From assembly GCF_028554725.1 (NCBI RefSeq), contig NC_071668.1, positions 15,855,501-15,919,500 on the forward strand: a stretch of DNA of 64,000 nt. The letters are read 5' to 3'. The notes beneath the pieces were generated by a model, which searched no databases, was not told the origin of the DNA, and saw only the letters and a list, made by a program, of their open reading frames with translations. This DNA comes from Zeugodacus cucurbitae (taxonomy: Eukaryota; Arthropoda; Insecta; Diptera; Tephritidae). A program made the translations under genes and the position numbers. The stretch's first letter is position 1. The number at the start of each line of letters is the position of its first letter. Below, one piece after another: positions 31,707-43,981 of the stretch.

Positions 31707-32120
31707 AAATATGTAAAATACTCCAGCAAAAGTTTCTTGTTATTAGAAAATTTAAGCAAATATGAACAAACTGATCATGTGGCAGAGGTTTACAATTGTA
31801 GGAAGATAAAAAAGATTCTCGAAAGAGTGAAATTTTGATCAAACAACACTTCAGAATCACCAGAATTTACCACAGCTCAAAGTGATTGAAATTAACACGT
31901 GCTTTATTCTGGGATACAACACTAAACAACAAAGGAGTTGGAAAAGCCGGAGACTCAATCATAAGTTTTATACCAACCAAATGTGGAAAGAGACCGAGCC
32001 AACTCACAGGGTAATAAGAATAATGGACTAATTCTTGTACTCCAGCTAGTTATGAAAAACAAAGCTGTGATACACTAAAGAAATAAATAAATATTTGGAG
32101 ATGGGGACATTACAATACAT
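31707..32120. other. Shared spacer segment plus edge of a C-specific insertion
   Basis: 31707 to about 32024 matches 14016-14337 of spacer A. After AATAATGGA spacer C continues with 1.2 kb not present in A, beginning CTAATTCTTGTACTCC and leading to the TIR element. No gene is seen. Confidence 0.55.
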
Positions 32121-33267
32121 GGGTGATTCTACGATAAGATGTAACTTGTGCGGCAATCAACATAAAGTATTGTTTTTGTCCTTTATGTTGTTATTTTTTT
32201 AAATTAATCACATCATATTAATGCAATTAAAACAAAAATTCCTTTCAAAGTCTAAAAAAGTCCTTCCCCTGGCTTGTCCCATTGCTACTTTTCATATAAC
32301 TTTTGGACAATACATATATTTTTTGTATGAGATGCTAAACCTAAACTAAGTTCAATCGGAAGTAAAATAATTGAAATTAAGTATTGTTAAATAAAAAAAA
32401 ATATATATATTGTTTATTTAATATAATTTTTAAAATTAACTTCTGTCCCACTTCTCTTATGTATCTACCCTGACAAATTTTGTTCCGCTTGTACGACATC
32501 AATTTAAAGACGGTCGCATTGAAAAAAGTGCTCAAGAGCATATATCAGCTTGAAGTTAATAATACTAATTGCGAAATCCTTTTGAACGCTGTAGTTCTGT
32601 AGTTTTTTAGTTATTGTTTTTGAAGTCTTAAATATAGTACACTATCGTCTTAAAATTCCGTTTACCGCAATCATTTCCTTCCCTAAAAAAAAATTGCTAA
32701 ATAAAACGCATTCGGCTTCTAAAGCAGACTACTGCCTTAATAGCGTTCTCAAATATATTCGCCTATAATCGCTTAAGCGGTGCATACGCCAAATATATAT
32801 ATGTATGTATATATAAATAATATCAGGTTGGCCAGACTCTTCCCATGCCAAATCTTCCTTTAAAAGGGCAGAGGAAGAAGTAATACTTTAAAAAGTCAGT
32901 AAATGTTTTTGAGATAGTTTAAGATTTTATATTTAATATTTGTTTCGTTTATTTAGGATAGACAGTGAATTTATTGATTTATTACTTTAATTTTATGGTT
33001 TATTCATCTAGGAAAGAGAGTATCTTAAATTTCTAATACTATTTTAAATTTATTTTTGGCATTTGCTAAAATAATTATCTACCGTAAACCTTATGTCTCT
33101 CCCCTGGACGAAGTATTTACCCTGGCCGTCGAAAAAGAAAAAAAATAAAATATTTATAAACTAAACTGCCCTTAAGTGAAAAGGTAAATAAAAGGGACAA
33201 AAATCAAACAAGTTTCTCTTTGGCCGTTTTCTCTGTGCAATTGAAACCTCTTATTGTAGAATCACCT
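32121..33267. mobile_element. Non-autonomous element with GGTGATTCTAC terminal inverted repeats
   Basis: Left end GGGTGATTCTACGATAAG, right end the inverse of AGGTGATTCTACAATAAG, about 1.15 kb apart. The interior is AT-rich without a reading frame of note and contains the 3' stump of an RTE element. I see no clear target duplication. Spacer A lacks this region, but whether it inserted in C or was deleted from A is not certain. Confidence 0.6.
32757..32812 (+). mobile_element. RTE 3'-end stump (severely 5'-truncated copy)
   Basis: The sequence ATTCGCCTATAATCGCTTAA, then GCGG, ACGCCAAATATATATATG, matches the last 50 bp of the RTE at 13960-14005 (ATTCGGCTATAATCGCTTAA, GCGG, ACGCCAAATATATATATA). 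It differs in detail (GTGCATACG against TTCCTACG), so it comes from another member of the same or a sister family. Such 5' truncation is typical of LINE insertion by target-primed reverse transcription. Confidence 0.7.
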
Positions 33268-33839
33268 ATCACATAACAAATAAATCACTTTCGAAATTGA
33301 ATTATCGAAAAAGTAAGTTGAATAAGTGGATAAAATTGTATTTCATTCGCTCGGCTAAGTCTAATATAATAAATGATATTAAATATAGGCCCAATTAAGA
33401 AAATCCATAAAAATAAACAAATTTTTTCCTTGCTGAAATTGGTCAAGCTCAAATAATTTTATTATAAATCGATTTAGAGCTTATGAGGATAGGTGGATTT
33501 GAAACAAGGGTATTTTTATAATTCTTTTTATATATATTTAACATATTATAGTGTTTAAAAAGACACAAAAGTAATATTTTCCAAATTTTGAAACCCACCC
33601 AACTCCTTAAAATCTCTTTATGCTATCTAATCAAATAAATTCTTTTAGTTATTGAAACAAATTTTTTTTATATAAATAATTTGTTCATTTTCTATATTTT
33701 CAGTCTTTTTTGATTTTACATGTTATTTTCTTTACAAACTAATTTAAATTGTTAAATCTTAAAAATTTAGGTAACAACTCACGACTATGATACTGAAATT
33801 TTACATTAATGTAGAGATCTATTTCTATAATAAATTAGT
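33268..33839. other. Spacer and 3' untranslated flank of hsp70 copy 4
   Basis: Matches 14338-14595 and then the hsp70 3' flank, without the CAGGG-ended element. The join at about 33568-33581 (AAGTAATATTTTCC) is the empty insertion site for that element. It includes the conserved GGTAACAACTCACGACTATG block. No gene. Confidence 0.6.
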
Positions 33840-35750
33840 TTAATCTACTTCTTCAACAGTGGGTCCAGTATGTCCACCATTGAATCCGCCCGCTTGTTGA
33901 CCACAAGACGCTCCTTGTGCACCACCGCTATGCAGTTTTGTCATGAGTGGTGTACAAAGTTTGGTGAGTGTGTTCATTTTGTCCTCGTACTCTTCTTTGT
34001 CGGCCAACGTGTTGGCATCCAGCCACTTGATGGTGTCATCACAAGCCTTCAACGCTTCACTCTTCTCCTGAGCACTCAATTTATCACCAGCACCGTCCAA
34101 CGCTTGCTTCACGCCAAACACATAACTCTCCAAGTTATTTCTTGCCGCGATCTTATTGCGTTGTCGTTCATCTTCTTCGGCATAACGTTCCGCCTCGTTC
34201 ACCATACGATCGATTTCGGATTGTGAAAGACGTCCTTTGTCGTTCTTGATGGTGATGTTCTTGGCATTGCCTGAACTCATTTCCTTCGCTGTTACGTTCA
34301 GAATACCATTGGCGTCCAGATCAAAGGTTACCTCAATCTGTGGCACTCCACGTGGTGCAGGGGGTATGCCGGACAAATCGAAGGTACCGAGTCGATTGTT
34401 ATCCTTGGTCATCACACGTTCACCCTCATACACTTGGATTGTGACACCAGGTTGGTTGTCGGAGTATGTTGAGAATGTCTGAGTTTGTTTGCATGGAATT
34501 CGGCAATTTCGTTCAATGATCTTCGTCATAACACCACCAGCCGTTTCGATACCCAAAGACAATGGTGCTACGTCGACCAACAGCACATCCTGAATTTCAC
34601 TGCTCTTGTCACCACTTAGGATAGCAGCTTGAACGGCTGCACCATATGCAACCGCCTCATCCGGATTGATTGAGAGATTCAGACTCTTGCCACAGAAGAA
34701 CGACTGTAGTAGACTTTGTACCTTTGGAATACGCGTGGAACCACCGACCAATACGATGTCATGTATCTGATTTTTGTCCATCTTCGCGTCTTTCAACGCT
34801 TTCTCTACTGGATCCAACGTCTGACGGAATAGATCGGCACACAATTCTTCAAAACGGGCTCGTGATACTTTCGTGTAAAAGTCAACTCCTTCGAATAGTG
34901 CATCAACTTCGATGGTGGCTTCGGTGCTCGATGACAATGTACGTTTCGCACGTTCAGCTGCTGTACGTAGACGACGTAATGCTCTTGGATTCGAACGCAG
35001 ATCCTTTTTGTACTTTCGTTTGAACTCATCAGCCAAGTGTGTAACCAGTCGATTGTCAAAGTCTTCACCACCAAGATGTGTGTCACCAGCAGTTGCACGC
35101 ACTTCGAATAATGAGCCCTCGTCAATGGTCAAGATGGAGACATCAAAAGTACCACCGCCCAAATCGAAGATCAGAACATTACGTTCACCTTTCAGATTCT
35201 TATCCAGACCGTAGGCTAAGGCGGCTGCTGTGGGTTCATTGATGATTCGCAGTACATTCAAACCAGCAATACGACCGGCATCCTTTGTGGCCTGTCTCTG
35301 TGAGTCATTGAAGTAAGCTGGTACTGTGATGACGGCGTCTGTCACTGTTGTGCCCAGATATGCCTCAGCGGTCTCCTTCATTTTGGTCAACACCATGGAC
35401 GAGATTTCTTCTGGTGCAAAGCGTTTGTTCTCACCTTTGTACTCCACGCTGATCTTTGGTTTGCCACCGTCGCTCACCACTTTGAATGGCCAATGTTTGA
35501 CATCCTCCATAATTTTCGGATCGTCATACTTGCGTCCAATCAATCGCTTCGCGTCGAATACTGTGCTCTTTGGATTCATGGCCACCTGGTTCTTTGCCGC
35601 ATCGCCAATGAGTCGCTCCGAATCTGTGAAGGCAACATAACTGGGTGTTGTGCGGTTGCCTTGGTCGTTGGCGATGATCTCCACTTTGCCGTGTTGGAAG
35701 ACACCAACACAGGAGTATGTTGTTCCCAAATCAATGCCGATTGCTACCAT
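33840..35750 (-). CDS. hsp70: Heat shock protein 70, copy 4 (636 aa, intact, mosaic)
   Basis: Functional-looking Hsp70 with all motifs and EEVD. It carries S581T, shared with copy 7, and a private N62S six residues before Lys68. At the DNA level it is a patchwork. The 3' half matches copy 1 (AGGGGGTATGCCGGACAAAT and ACCGAGTCG near 34359-34392). The 5' half matches copy 3 (TTCTCACCTTTGTACTCCAC near 35430 and ACATCCTCC near 35500). The leader just upstream of the ATG (minus strand) again matches copy 1, and the promoter resembles copies 2 and 3. Gene conversion or unequal exchange is the simplest explanation. Confidence 0.97.
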   Translation of the reverse strand: MVAIGIDLGTTYSCVGVFQHGKVEIIANDQGNRTTPSYVAFTDSERLIGDAAKNQVAMNPKSTVFDAKRLIGRKYDDPKIMEDVKHWPFKVVSDGGKPKISVEYKGENKRFAPEEISSMVLTKMKETAEAYLGTTVTDAVITVPAYFNDSQRQATKDAGRIAGLNVLRIINEPTAAALAYGLDKNLKGERNVLIFDLGGGTFDVSILTIDEGSLFEVRATAGDTHLGGEDFDNRLVTHLADEFKRKYKKDLRSNPRALRRLRTAAERAKRTLSSSTEATIEVDALFEGVDFYTKVSRARFEELCADLFRQTLDPVEKALKDAKMDKNQIHDIVLVGGSTRIPKVQSLLQSFFCGKSLNLSINPDEAVAYGAAVQAAILSGDKSSEIQDVLLVDVAPLSLGIETAGGVMTKIIERNCRIPCKQTQTFSTYSDNQPGVTIQVYEGERVMTKDNNRLGTFDLSGIPPAPRGVPQIEVTFDLDANGILNVTAKEMSSGNAKNITIKNDKGRLSQSEIDRMVNEAERYAEEDERQRNKIAARNNLESYVFGVKQALDGAGDKLSAQEKSEALKACDDTIKWLDANTLADKEEYEDKMNTLTKLCTPLMTKLHSGGAQGASCGQQAGGFNGGHTGPTVEEVD

Positions 35751-35912
35751 TTTGACTTGTGGTTTTCTTATACTTATTCTTCAGTAGAAACTTTTTAATA
35801 CTATACTTTTTAAAACTTTTAAAATTATTTATATCACTTTGTGTGTTAAAAACACTTTCACGTTTGTTTATTACAATCTCTTGAAGAGTTGTTTATACTT
35901 TGCTTGCTTATT

Positions 35913-36050
35913 GAATTCTGAAACGAAGAGCATTCACGGCTGGTATTTATACCAAAATCACTCTTCACCGAATATTCCGGATGCTCTTTCTCGAAATTTC
36001 CACAGCAATCTACTAGTTGGGTGGAAATTTCTATGCGCATTGTCGCTCTC
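35913..36050 (-). promoter_or_regulatory. Heat-shock promoter of hsp70 copy 4
   Basis: On the minus strand: GAGAG (36046-36050), HSE dimers at 36024-36031, 35993-36000 and 35970-35977, TATAAATA at 35944-35951, start region at 35913-35921. The inter-HSE segment is of the copy 2/3 type although the leader is of the copy 1 type. Confidence 0.88.
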
Positions 36051-36917
36051 GCATGCTCTGCATTAATATTATTATCAATTCTACATACAAACCCAGGTAT
36101 TTCTGACTTTGTAGCCGGCAATTTAAGTAGGAGAGAATCACAACAATAACTCTCTTCTCTCACAGCTGTTTAATGTCGCACAGTGGGGTTTATCAATTAA
36201 TATGGTAAAACTATTATAGTTAAAATAAATAACTTTTTTTTACTAAAACTAAATAATAACGGTTTGTCATTAAAACATATTGGTTATACCAATCCAAACG
36301 AGCTGAGATAATTCATCAGAAAATTTAAAAAGCTGATAAATTTATCGTGATAAATAAATGAATTATAAGAATAAGAAATTTATTTAATAGGATAGCGATT
36401 ACAATAAAAAAATAATTTAAAATAACTGTAAGGATTTTGATCAGCTTGTAAATTATATTTTTAATGAGTTCATTTTACTACTACATAGGAAGCCTACGAA
36501 GAACTTGAAGAAAAGCTAATTTAAAATAATTGTTGGAAATATTTGTTCAACCAGACATCTATGTATGTATCTGTTATATACTAGGGAGAAAGTAGTATAT
36601 TTCACAGAAATATGACACTGTGCTTATTTGTTTGTTACGAAAAGGAATCAAAATAAAAGAAATAATACAAAATACTCTTAAATATTATTCTAGAAATTTT
36701 TATATTATATGTATTTACAAATGGACATTTTCATATACATATAAGAGGGATGATAGCTCAAAAATACTCAAAAAGTTGTAGATACTTTTAACGAATTACA
36801 TGCATGGTTTTGTATAGTGAAGACAAAGTCTCTAGAGCTTTGAGTTCTCTTTGAAGAGTACATACTCTTTTCATAACATATTGCGCATATAAAGGTGCAT
36901 CGCACACATTTTCGGAT
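36051..36917. other. Upstream spacer of copy 4, no gene
   Basis: Equivalent to 6667-7531. It differs from it at several bases up to about 36390 (for example GTAGGAGAG for GTATGAGAG and a T-run longer by two); after that I see no difference from spacer A. Confidence 0.55.
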
Positions 36918-38164
36918 ACATATGTATATAATACTATGCCGGCATCTGTTAGATTCTAGAACATCTAAGTATATAAGTATGTATGAACATATGTAGGTTA
37001 AATGTAAATATGTATGTATAGACGTATTGTTATTTGCTGGGGCAAAAGAAAATTAACTTTCTTGAAATTTCTGCAATTTAACGATCATTATTTGGATATA
37101 AAATAATAAAATATTAAAAATGATATATTATACTCAAATAAGAAATTCTTATAATCTCTTATATGTCCTAAGTTTAACAAAATAGCTCTATAGGAAGTAT
37201 AGGAGGAGCCCACTCAGATAATATCAAAAATAGGAAAATGGGGTTGGTGATCGCTCCCAAACGTCAACCTTACCTTCGAGCGGTACCCCCTATTCACTAC
37301 GAACGAGGCTCTGACGACCGATGAGGCTCTGAGGCGATAGAACTTAAGCACCAACGAATTACCTAATAATCTTAAACCCTCTGATTACCGAAACCGAAAA
37401 AATTGTGGATCAGCAGCTGATATACATACGTAATCTTATATCCAAAAGTCCCACTACCTTCGGCATGTTGGATAAAGTCTGGAGATCCATGCATACATAT
37501 GTCATATCAATCGATGTCTTCGAAAGATTATGTGGATATTCTGGTCAAACGTTATTAGTAACACAGGCCTGTGGCCCGTAACAAAACAACTACCGATCCA
37601 TATCGAAATTCGACGTCGTAAATGGAAGAGGATCGGCCACAGTTTTTTGGAATCAACTCACTTTTATTCACAAATTGTCTGATATATTCCATATAAAGTG
37701 AAATGGAGGTTTGGAAAAACTCTTATTCGGTAAAAGAGAATAGGAGGAGTATTTCTGGATCAGGCTATGCTAGGACATTTATAATTATAATTTGAGTCAA
37801 ATTGGTTGAGCAGTATTAACCTAAAAGTAGGCTATAAGACGCGTCTCATTTCTGATATGAGTTAGATATAACGCTCCTGTATCATCCTTGTAGCTAAATT
37901 ACACCTTCAAGTCCTAATTATTTACAATCAAAAGCTGTACTGAAATATGACTACACCTATTAAAGGACAGGTCTCCACAAACCAAACCATATGCAAAACT
38001 CTTTCAAGTACCAAGGAACACTCGTTTTTTTTCAGATTCTGAGTTCTCAAGTTATCACTTTCATGGCAGACGGACGAACAGTTGGAAATCGCGTAATCAA
38101 TTCGTGTCGTCAGTCAACAGATGTCTGTTTTTTTATTATGTTAAAAGTTTATTATAATATAACA
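36918..38164. repeat. Local tandem duplication in spacer A', left copy
   Basis: Counterpart of 7532-8778, with the same two internal deletions in the reverse-transcriptase relic and the same empty MITE site. Confidence 0.85.
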
Positions 38165-38412
38165 ACATATGTATATAATACTATGCCGGCATCTGTTAGA
38201 TTCTAGAACATTTAGGTATATATGTAACATATGTAGGTTAAATGTAAATATGTATGTATAGACGTATTGTTATTTGCTGGGGCAAAAGAAAATTAACGTT
38301 CTAGAAATTTCTGCAATTTAACGATCATTATTTGGAAATAAAATAATAAAATATTAAAAATGAATATTATACACAAATAAGAAATTCTTGTATGGCCTAT
38401 GGCCTAAGTTTA

Positions 38413-39094
38413 AGGGAGGGGTAGGGTTTCAGCGTAAAAAAATCACTTTTTTGTGATTTTTTTATCTCAAATATCGATTAAGCAATTTTATTCAAACCTT
38501 CTATACATTATTGAGCATAGTTTTGACTATGTTCTGTAAATTTTTCATGCAAAAATATTAAACCATTCGCCCGTGACAGAGCTTCCCCTAGGACGTCTTG
38601 AGAAAAAAATGAATCAATTTAGCGGTGTTCACTGTAACTCGGGCGGAAATTATCCGAAAATGAAAAACCATAAAAATTTAGTTAAATTTTAAACAAATCT
38701 TCCACCCAACGTTCTCTGATTATTATTTTTTTATTTAAAAATTTTTGGCGGCCATCTAAAGTGTGAACCGTTATTTTCGACTAAAATTTCTGCCATTTTC
38801 AGGGTGGGAAACACCCTTAATGTTAAAAAATTGTTACTAAACGTAGGGGGGAGGTATTTTATATGAAGAAAATGTGTTCAAAGTTTGAAATGAATCGGTC
38901 GAGTAGTTTTCAAATGGCAGTGCACATGGACTTCGAAAAAGTAGTTTTGAGAAAAACGCGTTTAAAGCCGTAGCTGTTAGAGTTAGAGCGTTGGAGGCCC
39001 CGAGGCTAATTAAACAATAACTTCAAGAAATGTTAAACAATAAGATAAAATAAAAAAAAACGATTTTTCGAAAGTGAAAACCCTTACCCCGCCC
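38413..39094. mobile_element. GGGGTA-type MITE, spacer A' copy (682 bp)
   Basis: Same length and ends as 9027-9708, with TTA on both sides. It appears identical to that copy at the places compared. Confidence 0.78.
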
Positions 39095-39361
39095 TTACTA
39101 AAAGAGCCCTATAGGAATTATAGGAGGAGCCCACTCAGCTAATATCAAAAATAGGAAAATGGGGTTGGTGATCGCTCCCCAACGTCAACCTTACCTTCGA
39201 GCGGTACCCCCTATTCTTTACGAACGAGGCTCTGACGACCGAGTAGAGGCGGTATAACTTTAGCACCAACGAATCACCTAATAATCTTAAATCCTCTGAT
39301 TACCGAAACCGAAAAAATTTTGGATCAGTAGCTGATATACATACGTAATCTTATATCCAAA

Positions 39362-39697
39362 AGTCCCGCTACCTTCGGCATGTTGGATAAAGTCTGAAAA
39401 TCGACGCATACATATGTATAGGTATCCAGACGTATGAAGCTAAAAGTAATCGATTCAAGCGTGAAATTTATTGTCTTATATGGCTATGAGACGTGGAATA
39501 TTGCAGTGATTGTCTTGCAAACGCTACCATCTTTTATCAATCGATGTCTTCGAAAGATTATGTGGATATTCTGGTCCAACGTTATTAGCAACACAGGCCT
39601 GTGGCCCGTAACAAAACAACTACCGATCCATATCGAAATTCGACGTCGTAAATGGAAGAGGATCGGCAACACTTTGCGAAAACCTCACACCGGTACT
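39362..39697 (+). pseudogene. LINE reverse-transcriptase relic, spacer A' copy
   Basis: Same sequence and lesions as 9976-10311, including the TGA before the LYGYETW part. Confidence 0.68.
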
Positions 39698-40368
39698 AAT
39701 AGAAAAGTCGAAGCAGACGCATATAAAGCGGTTATTCTTGGAGGGAAATTCAAATTATATAAGATTAATTATAATTTGTTTATTGAGGCCCTATGTGTGA
39801 AGCGTCTTCATATTTTTTGGAATCAACTCACTTTTTTTCAGATACATACATATGTATGTGTACAAATTGTCTGATATATGCAATATAAAGTGAAATGGAG
39901 GTTTGGAAAAACTCTTATTCGGTAAATGAGAATAGGAGGAGTATTTCTGGATCAGGCTATGCGAGGACTTTTATAATTATAATTTGATTCAAATCGGTTG
40001 AGCAGTATTAACCTAAAAGTAGGCTATAAGACGCGTCTCATTTTTGAAATGAGTTAGATATAACGCTCCTGTATCATCCTTGTAGCTAAATTACACCTTC
40101 AAATCTTAATTCTTTACATTGAAAAGCTGATGCTGATGACTAAACGTATTAAAGGGCAGGACCCCACAAACCAAACCATATGCAAAACTATTTCAAGTAC
40201 CAAGGAACACTCGTACCAAATTTTTTTCAGTTTCTGAGTTAATGCTCAAGTTATCACTTTCATGACAGATGGACGAACAGTTGGAAATCGCGTAATCAAT
40301 TCGTGTCGTCAGTCAACAGATGTCTGTTATTTTATTATGTTAAAAGTTTATTATAATATTATATAAGA

Positions 40369-43300
40369 ATATGCAAAAATATGGGGGATGGGGTCATATG
40401 TAGAAGTTCACGCAAGTGAGGAAAGTTTCTGATTGCCATTCACTTGGGAGTGGCCAGGAACGATTCTTTTGCATATGACTCAAGCAGCTCACGACTTCCG
40501 GTTTTAGACCAAGTATCCCCTGGGTAGCTAACAGACATCCGTTTGGAGGCGAGCTAAAGTGAGAAGGCGAAGCCCGCTTCTGCGGTTGTGCGTAGGGCTT
40601 GGGACCCACCACATAAAAAAATATTCCCCAATGAAAACAAACACCGAGCCTCGGATGAGAAACCCCCGTTTTGATGACGACCCCTGCAAACGTACTAAGG
40701 ATCATGATTTGAGGGCATGCACCTGGAATGTCCGGACTCTTAATTGGGAAGGTGCCTCTGCCTAGCTGGTTGATGTCCTCATACAACCAAAGGCTGACAT
40801 CACCGCCGTCCAAGAAGTGCGATGGACGGGACAAGGACGGAAGAAGGTGGGTACTTGTGACATCTACTACAGCGGCCATATAAAGGAGCGCAAATTTGGT
40901 GTTGGATTTGTGGTGGGAGAGAGACTACGTCGCCGAGTCCTGGCATTCACCCCGGTGGATGAACGTCTTGCCACAATCCGCATCAAAGCGAGGTTCTTCA
41001 ACATATCGCTGATTTGCGCCCACGCCCCAACGGAAGAGAAGGACGATGTGACCAAAGATGCTTTCTATGAGCGCCTAGAATGCACCTATGAGCGCTGCCC
41101 CCGCCACGATGTCAAAATCGTGCTTGGCGATTTTAACGTCAGGGTGGGTAAAGAAGGTGTTTTTGGCACAACAGTCGGAAAATTCAGCCTCCATGACGAA
41201 ACATCGCCAAACGGCCTGAAGCTGATCGACTTCGCTGGGGCCCGAAATATGGTTGTTTGTAGTACCAGATTCCAGCATAAAAAAATTCATCAAGCAACGT
41301 GGCTGTCCCCTGATCGAAACACGCGCAATCAAATCGATCACGTTGTGATAGACGGAAGACATGTCTCCAGTGTTTTAGACGTGCGTACGCTCCGAGGACC
41401 AAACATTGACTCGGACCATTATCTAGTAGCAGCAAAGATACGCACTCGCCTCTGTGCAGCAAAGAACGCCCGTCAACAAACACAAGGAAGGTTCGACGTC
41501 GAAAAGCTGCAATCACAACCGACAGCCGAACGATTTTCTACTCGACTTGCACTCCTGCTCTCTGAGAGCACTCATCAGCATCTCGATATAAGGGAGCTGT
41601 GGAACGGCATCTCAAACTCATTGCATACCGCTGCAGCCGAAACAATTGGTCTCCGGCAACGCCAAAAAACCAGTTGGTACGATGAGAATTGTCGTTCCGC
41701 AGTGGAGAGAAAACAGACTGCCTACCTCGCAACGTTGCGATCGACCACAACACGTTCGGGGTGGGATAGATATCGAGAACTGAAGAGGGAAGCGAGACGC
41801 ATTTGCAGACTTAAAAAGAAAGAGGCCGAAATGCGTGAGTATGAAAAGCTTGGAAAGCTGGCCGACATGGGTAATGCTCGAAAATTTTATGACAAGATGA
41901 GGCGATTTACAGAAGGTTTCAAGACCGGAGCATTATCATGTAGGGACCGAGGAGGTAATCTGGTAACGGATGTCCAGAGCATACTGGGATTATGGAGGGA
42001 ACACTTCTCCGACCTGCTCAATGGCAGTGAAAGTACAACACCAGGAGATGGCGAACCCGATTTCCCAATCGATGACGATGGAATAGATGTTCCATTACCC
42101 GACCATGAAGAAATTCGAATAGCAATTACCCGCTTGAAGAACAACAAAGCGGCGGGGACCAATGGATTACCGGTCGAGCTATACAAATACGGCGGCGAAG
42201 AACTGATAAGGTGCATGCATCAGCTTCTTTGTAGAATATGGTCGGAAGGAAGCATGCCTGACGATTGGAATCTTAGTGTGCTCTGCTCTGCCCTCTATAA
42301 GAAGGGAGACCCCACAATCTGCGCCAACTACCGTGGTATAAGTTTCCTCAATATCGCATATAAGGTTTTGTCGAGCGTATTGTGTGAAAGACTAAAGCCC
42401 ACCGTCAACGAACTGATTGGACCTTATCAGTGTGGCTTTAGACCTGGAAAATCTACAATGGACCAGATATTCACCATGCGCCAAATCTTGGAAAAGACCC
42501 GAGAGAGAAGAATCGATACTCACCACCTTTTTATCGATTTTAAAGCTGCCTTCGATAGCACGAAAAGGAGCTGCCTTTATGCCGCGATGTCTGAATTTGG
42601 TATCCCTGCAAAACTAATACGGCTATGTAAGCTGACGTTGAGCAATACCAAAAGATCCGTCAGGATCGAGAAGGACCTCTCCGAGCCGTTCGATACCAAA
42701 CGAGGCTTCAGACAGGGTGACTCACTATCGTGCGACTTCTTCAATCTATTGCTGGAAAAAATAATACGAGCTGCAGAGCTAAATAGAGAGGGTACAATGT
42801 TCTACAAGAGTGTACAGCTCCTGGCGTATGCCGATGATATTGATATCATCGGAAGCAACAACCGCGCCGTTTGTTCTGCGTTTTCCAGACTAGATAAAGA
42901 AGCGAAGCGTATGGGTCTGGTGGTGAATGAGGACAAGACGAAATATCTCCTGTCATCAAACAAACAGTCACTGTTGACAGTCATAACTTTGAAGTTGTAG
43001 ATAATTTCGTTTATCTGGGAACCAGCTTTAACAACACCAACAATGTCAGCCTTGAAATCCAACAGGTGCTACTTTGGACTGAGTAGGCAATTGAAAAGTA
43101 AAGTCCTCTCTCGACGAACCAAAATCAAACTCTATAAGTCGCTCATTATTCCCGTCCTGATGTATGGCGCTGAAGCGTGGACGATGACAACATCCGATGA
43201 GACGACTCTTGGGGTTTTCGAGAGAAAGGTTTTGCGCAAGATTATGGTCATTGGCAACGGCGAATACCGCAGACGATGGAACGATGAGCTGTACGATTTA

Positions 43301-43411
43301 TACGACGACAGCAAAAAGGAGGAATGAGTGGCGCGCTCCGGTGGATTCGGCTATAATCGCTTAAAGCGGTTCCTACGCCAAATATATATATATATATATA
43401 TATATGCAAAA
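40369..43411 (+). mobile_element. RTE-clade retrotransposon, spacer A' copy
   Basis: Counterpart of 10983-14025 with the same ATATGCAAAA target duplications (40369-40378 and 43402-43411), the same tail length and the same flanks. Because the element and its target duplication are copied together, it arrived by duplication of the host segment and not by a second transposition. Confidence 0.88.
40559..43327 (+). pseudogene. RTE endonuclease/reverse transcriptase, broken, spacer A' copy
   Basis: The main open segment (40817-43000) gives a protein identical to that at 11431-13614. The TAG is at 40763-40765, and both frame-disrupting losses near 42970 and 43060 are shared, as is the shortened C-terminus. 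No independent mutation has built up in 2.7 kb of non-functional sequence as far as I can see, which makes this duplication very young or artefactual. Confidence 0.87.
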
Positions 43412-43981
43412 TACTCCAGCTAAAGTTTCTTGTTATTAGAAAATTTAAGCAAATATGAACAAACTGATCATATGACAGAAGTTTACAATTGTAGGAAGAT
43501 AAAAAAGATTCTCGAAAGTGTGAAATTTTGATCAAACAACACTTCAGAATCACCAGAATTTACCACAGCTCAAAGTGATTGAAATTAACACGTGCTTTAT
43601 TCTGGGATACGACAGTAAACAACAAAGGAGTTGGAAAAGCCGAAGACTCAATCATAAGTTTTATAGCAACCAAATGTGGAAAGGGACCGAGCCAACTCAC
43701 AGGGTAATAAGAATAATGGATTTCGAAATTGAATTATCGAAAAAGTAAGTTGAATAAGTGGATAAAATTGTATTTCATTCCCTCGGCTAAGTCTAATATA
43801 TTAAATGAAATAAACAAATTTTTTTCTTGAGGAAATTGGTCAAGCTCAAATACTTTTATTATAAATCGATTTAGAGCTTATGAGGATAGGTTGATTTCAG
43901 GAGTTGAAACAAGGGTATTTTTATAATTATTTTTATATATATTTAACATATTTAAAGTATTTAAAAAGACACAAAAATAAT
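43412..43981. other. Shared spacer segment in A', no gene
   Basis: Counterpart of 14026-14595; no difference noticed. Confidence 0.55.

Larger units (their letters stand above)
4456..33839. repeat. 29.38-kb supra-unit, first copy (three hsp70 genes, spacers A, B, C)
   Basis: Three hsp70 genes with their spacers repeat as a block: starts 4456/33840, 15855/45241 and 25738/55122 differ by 29384, 29386 and 29384 bases, and a third copy begins at 63211. Every insertion in spacers A, B and C recurs in the same place in the next block. By eye, roughly 7.0-29.4 kb is almost the same as 36.4-58.8 kb, while the ends (gene 1 with its promoter, and spacer C) differ by about one to a few per cent. I compared landmarks and gene sequences, not every base. 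Confidence 0.9.
38165..40368. repeat. Local tandem duplication in spacer A', right copy
   Basis: Counterpart of 8779-10982, with the MITE and the longer relic. It ends beside the RTE target site. Confidence 0.8.

Noticed and set aside
31219..31765. 87- and 124-codon frames in spacer C
   Set aside because: Entirely within the hairpin-ended repeat; the translation includes the CAGACGGACGG array (TDGRTDRHS), which is simple repeat sequence.
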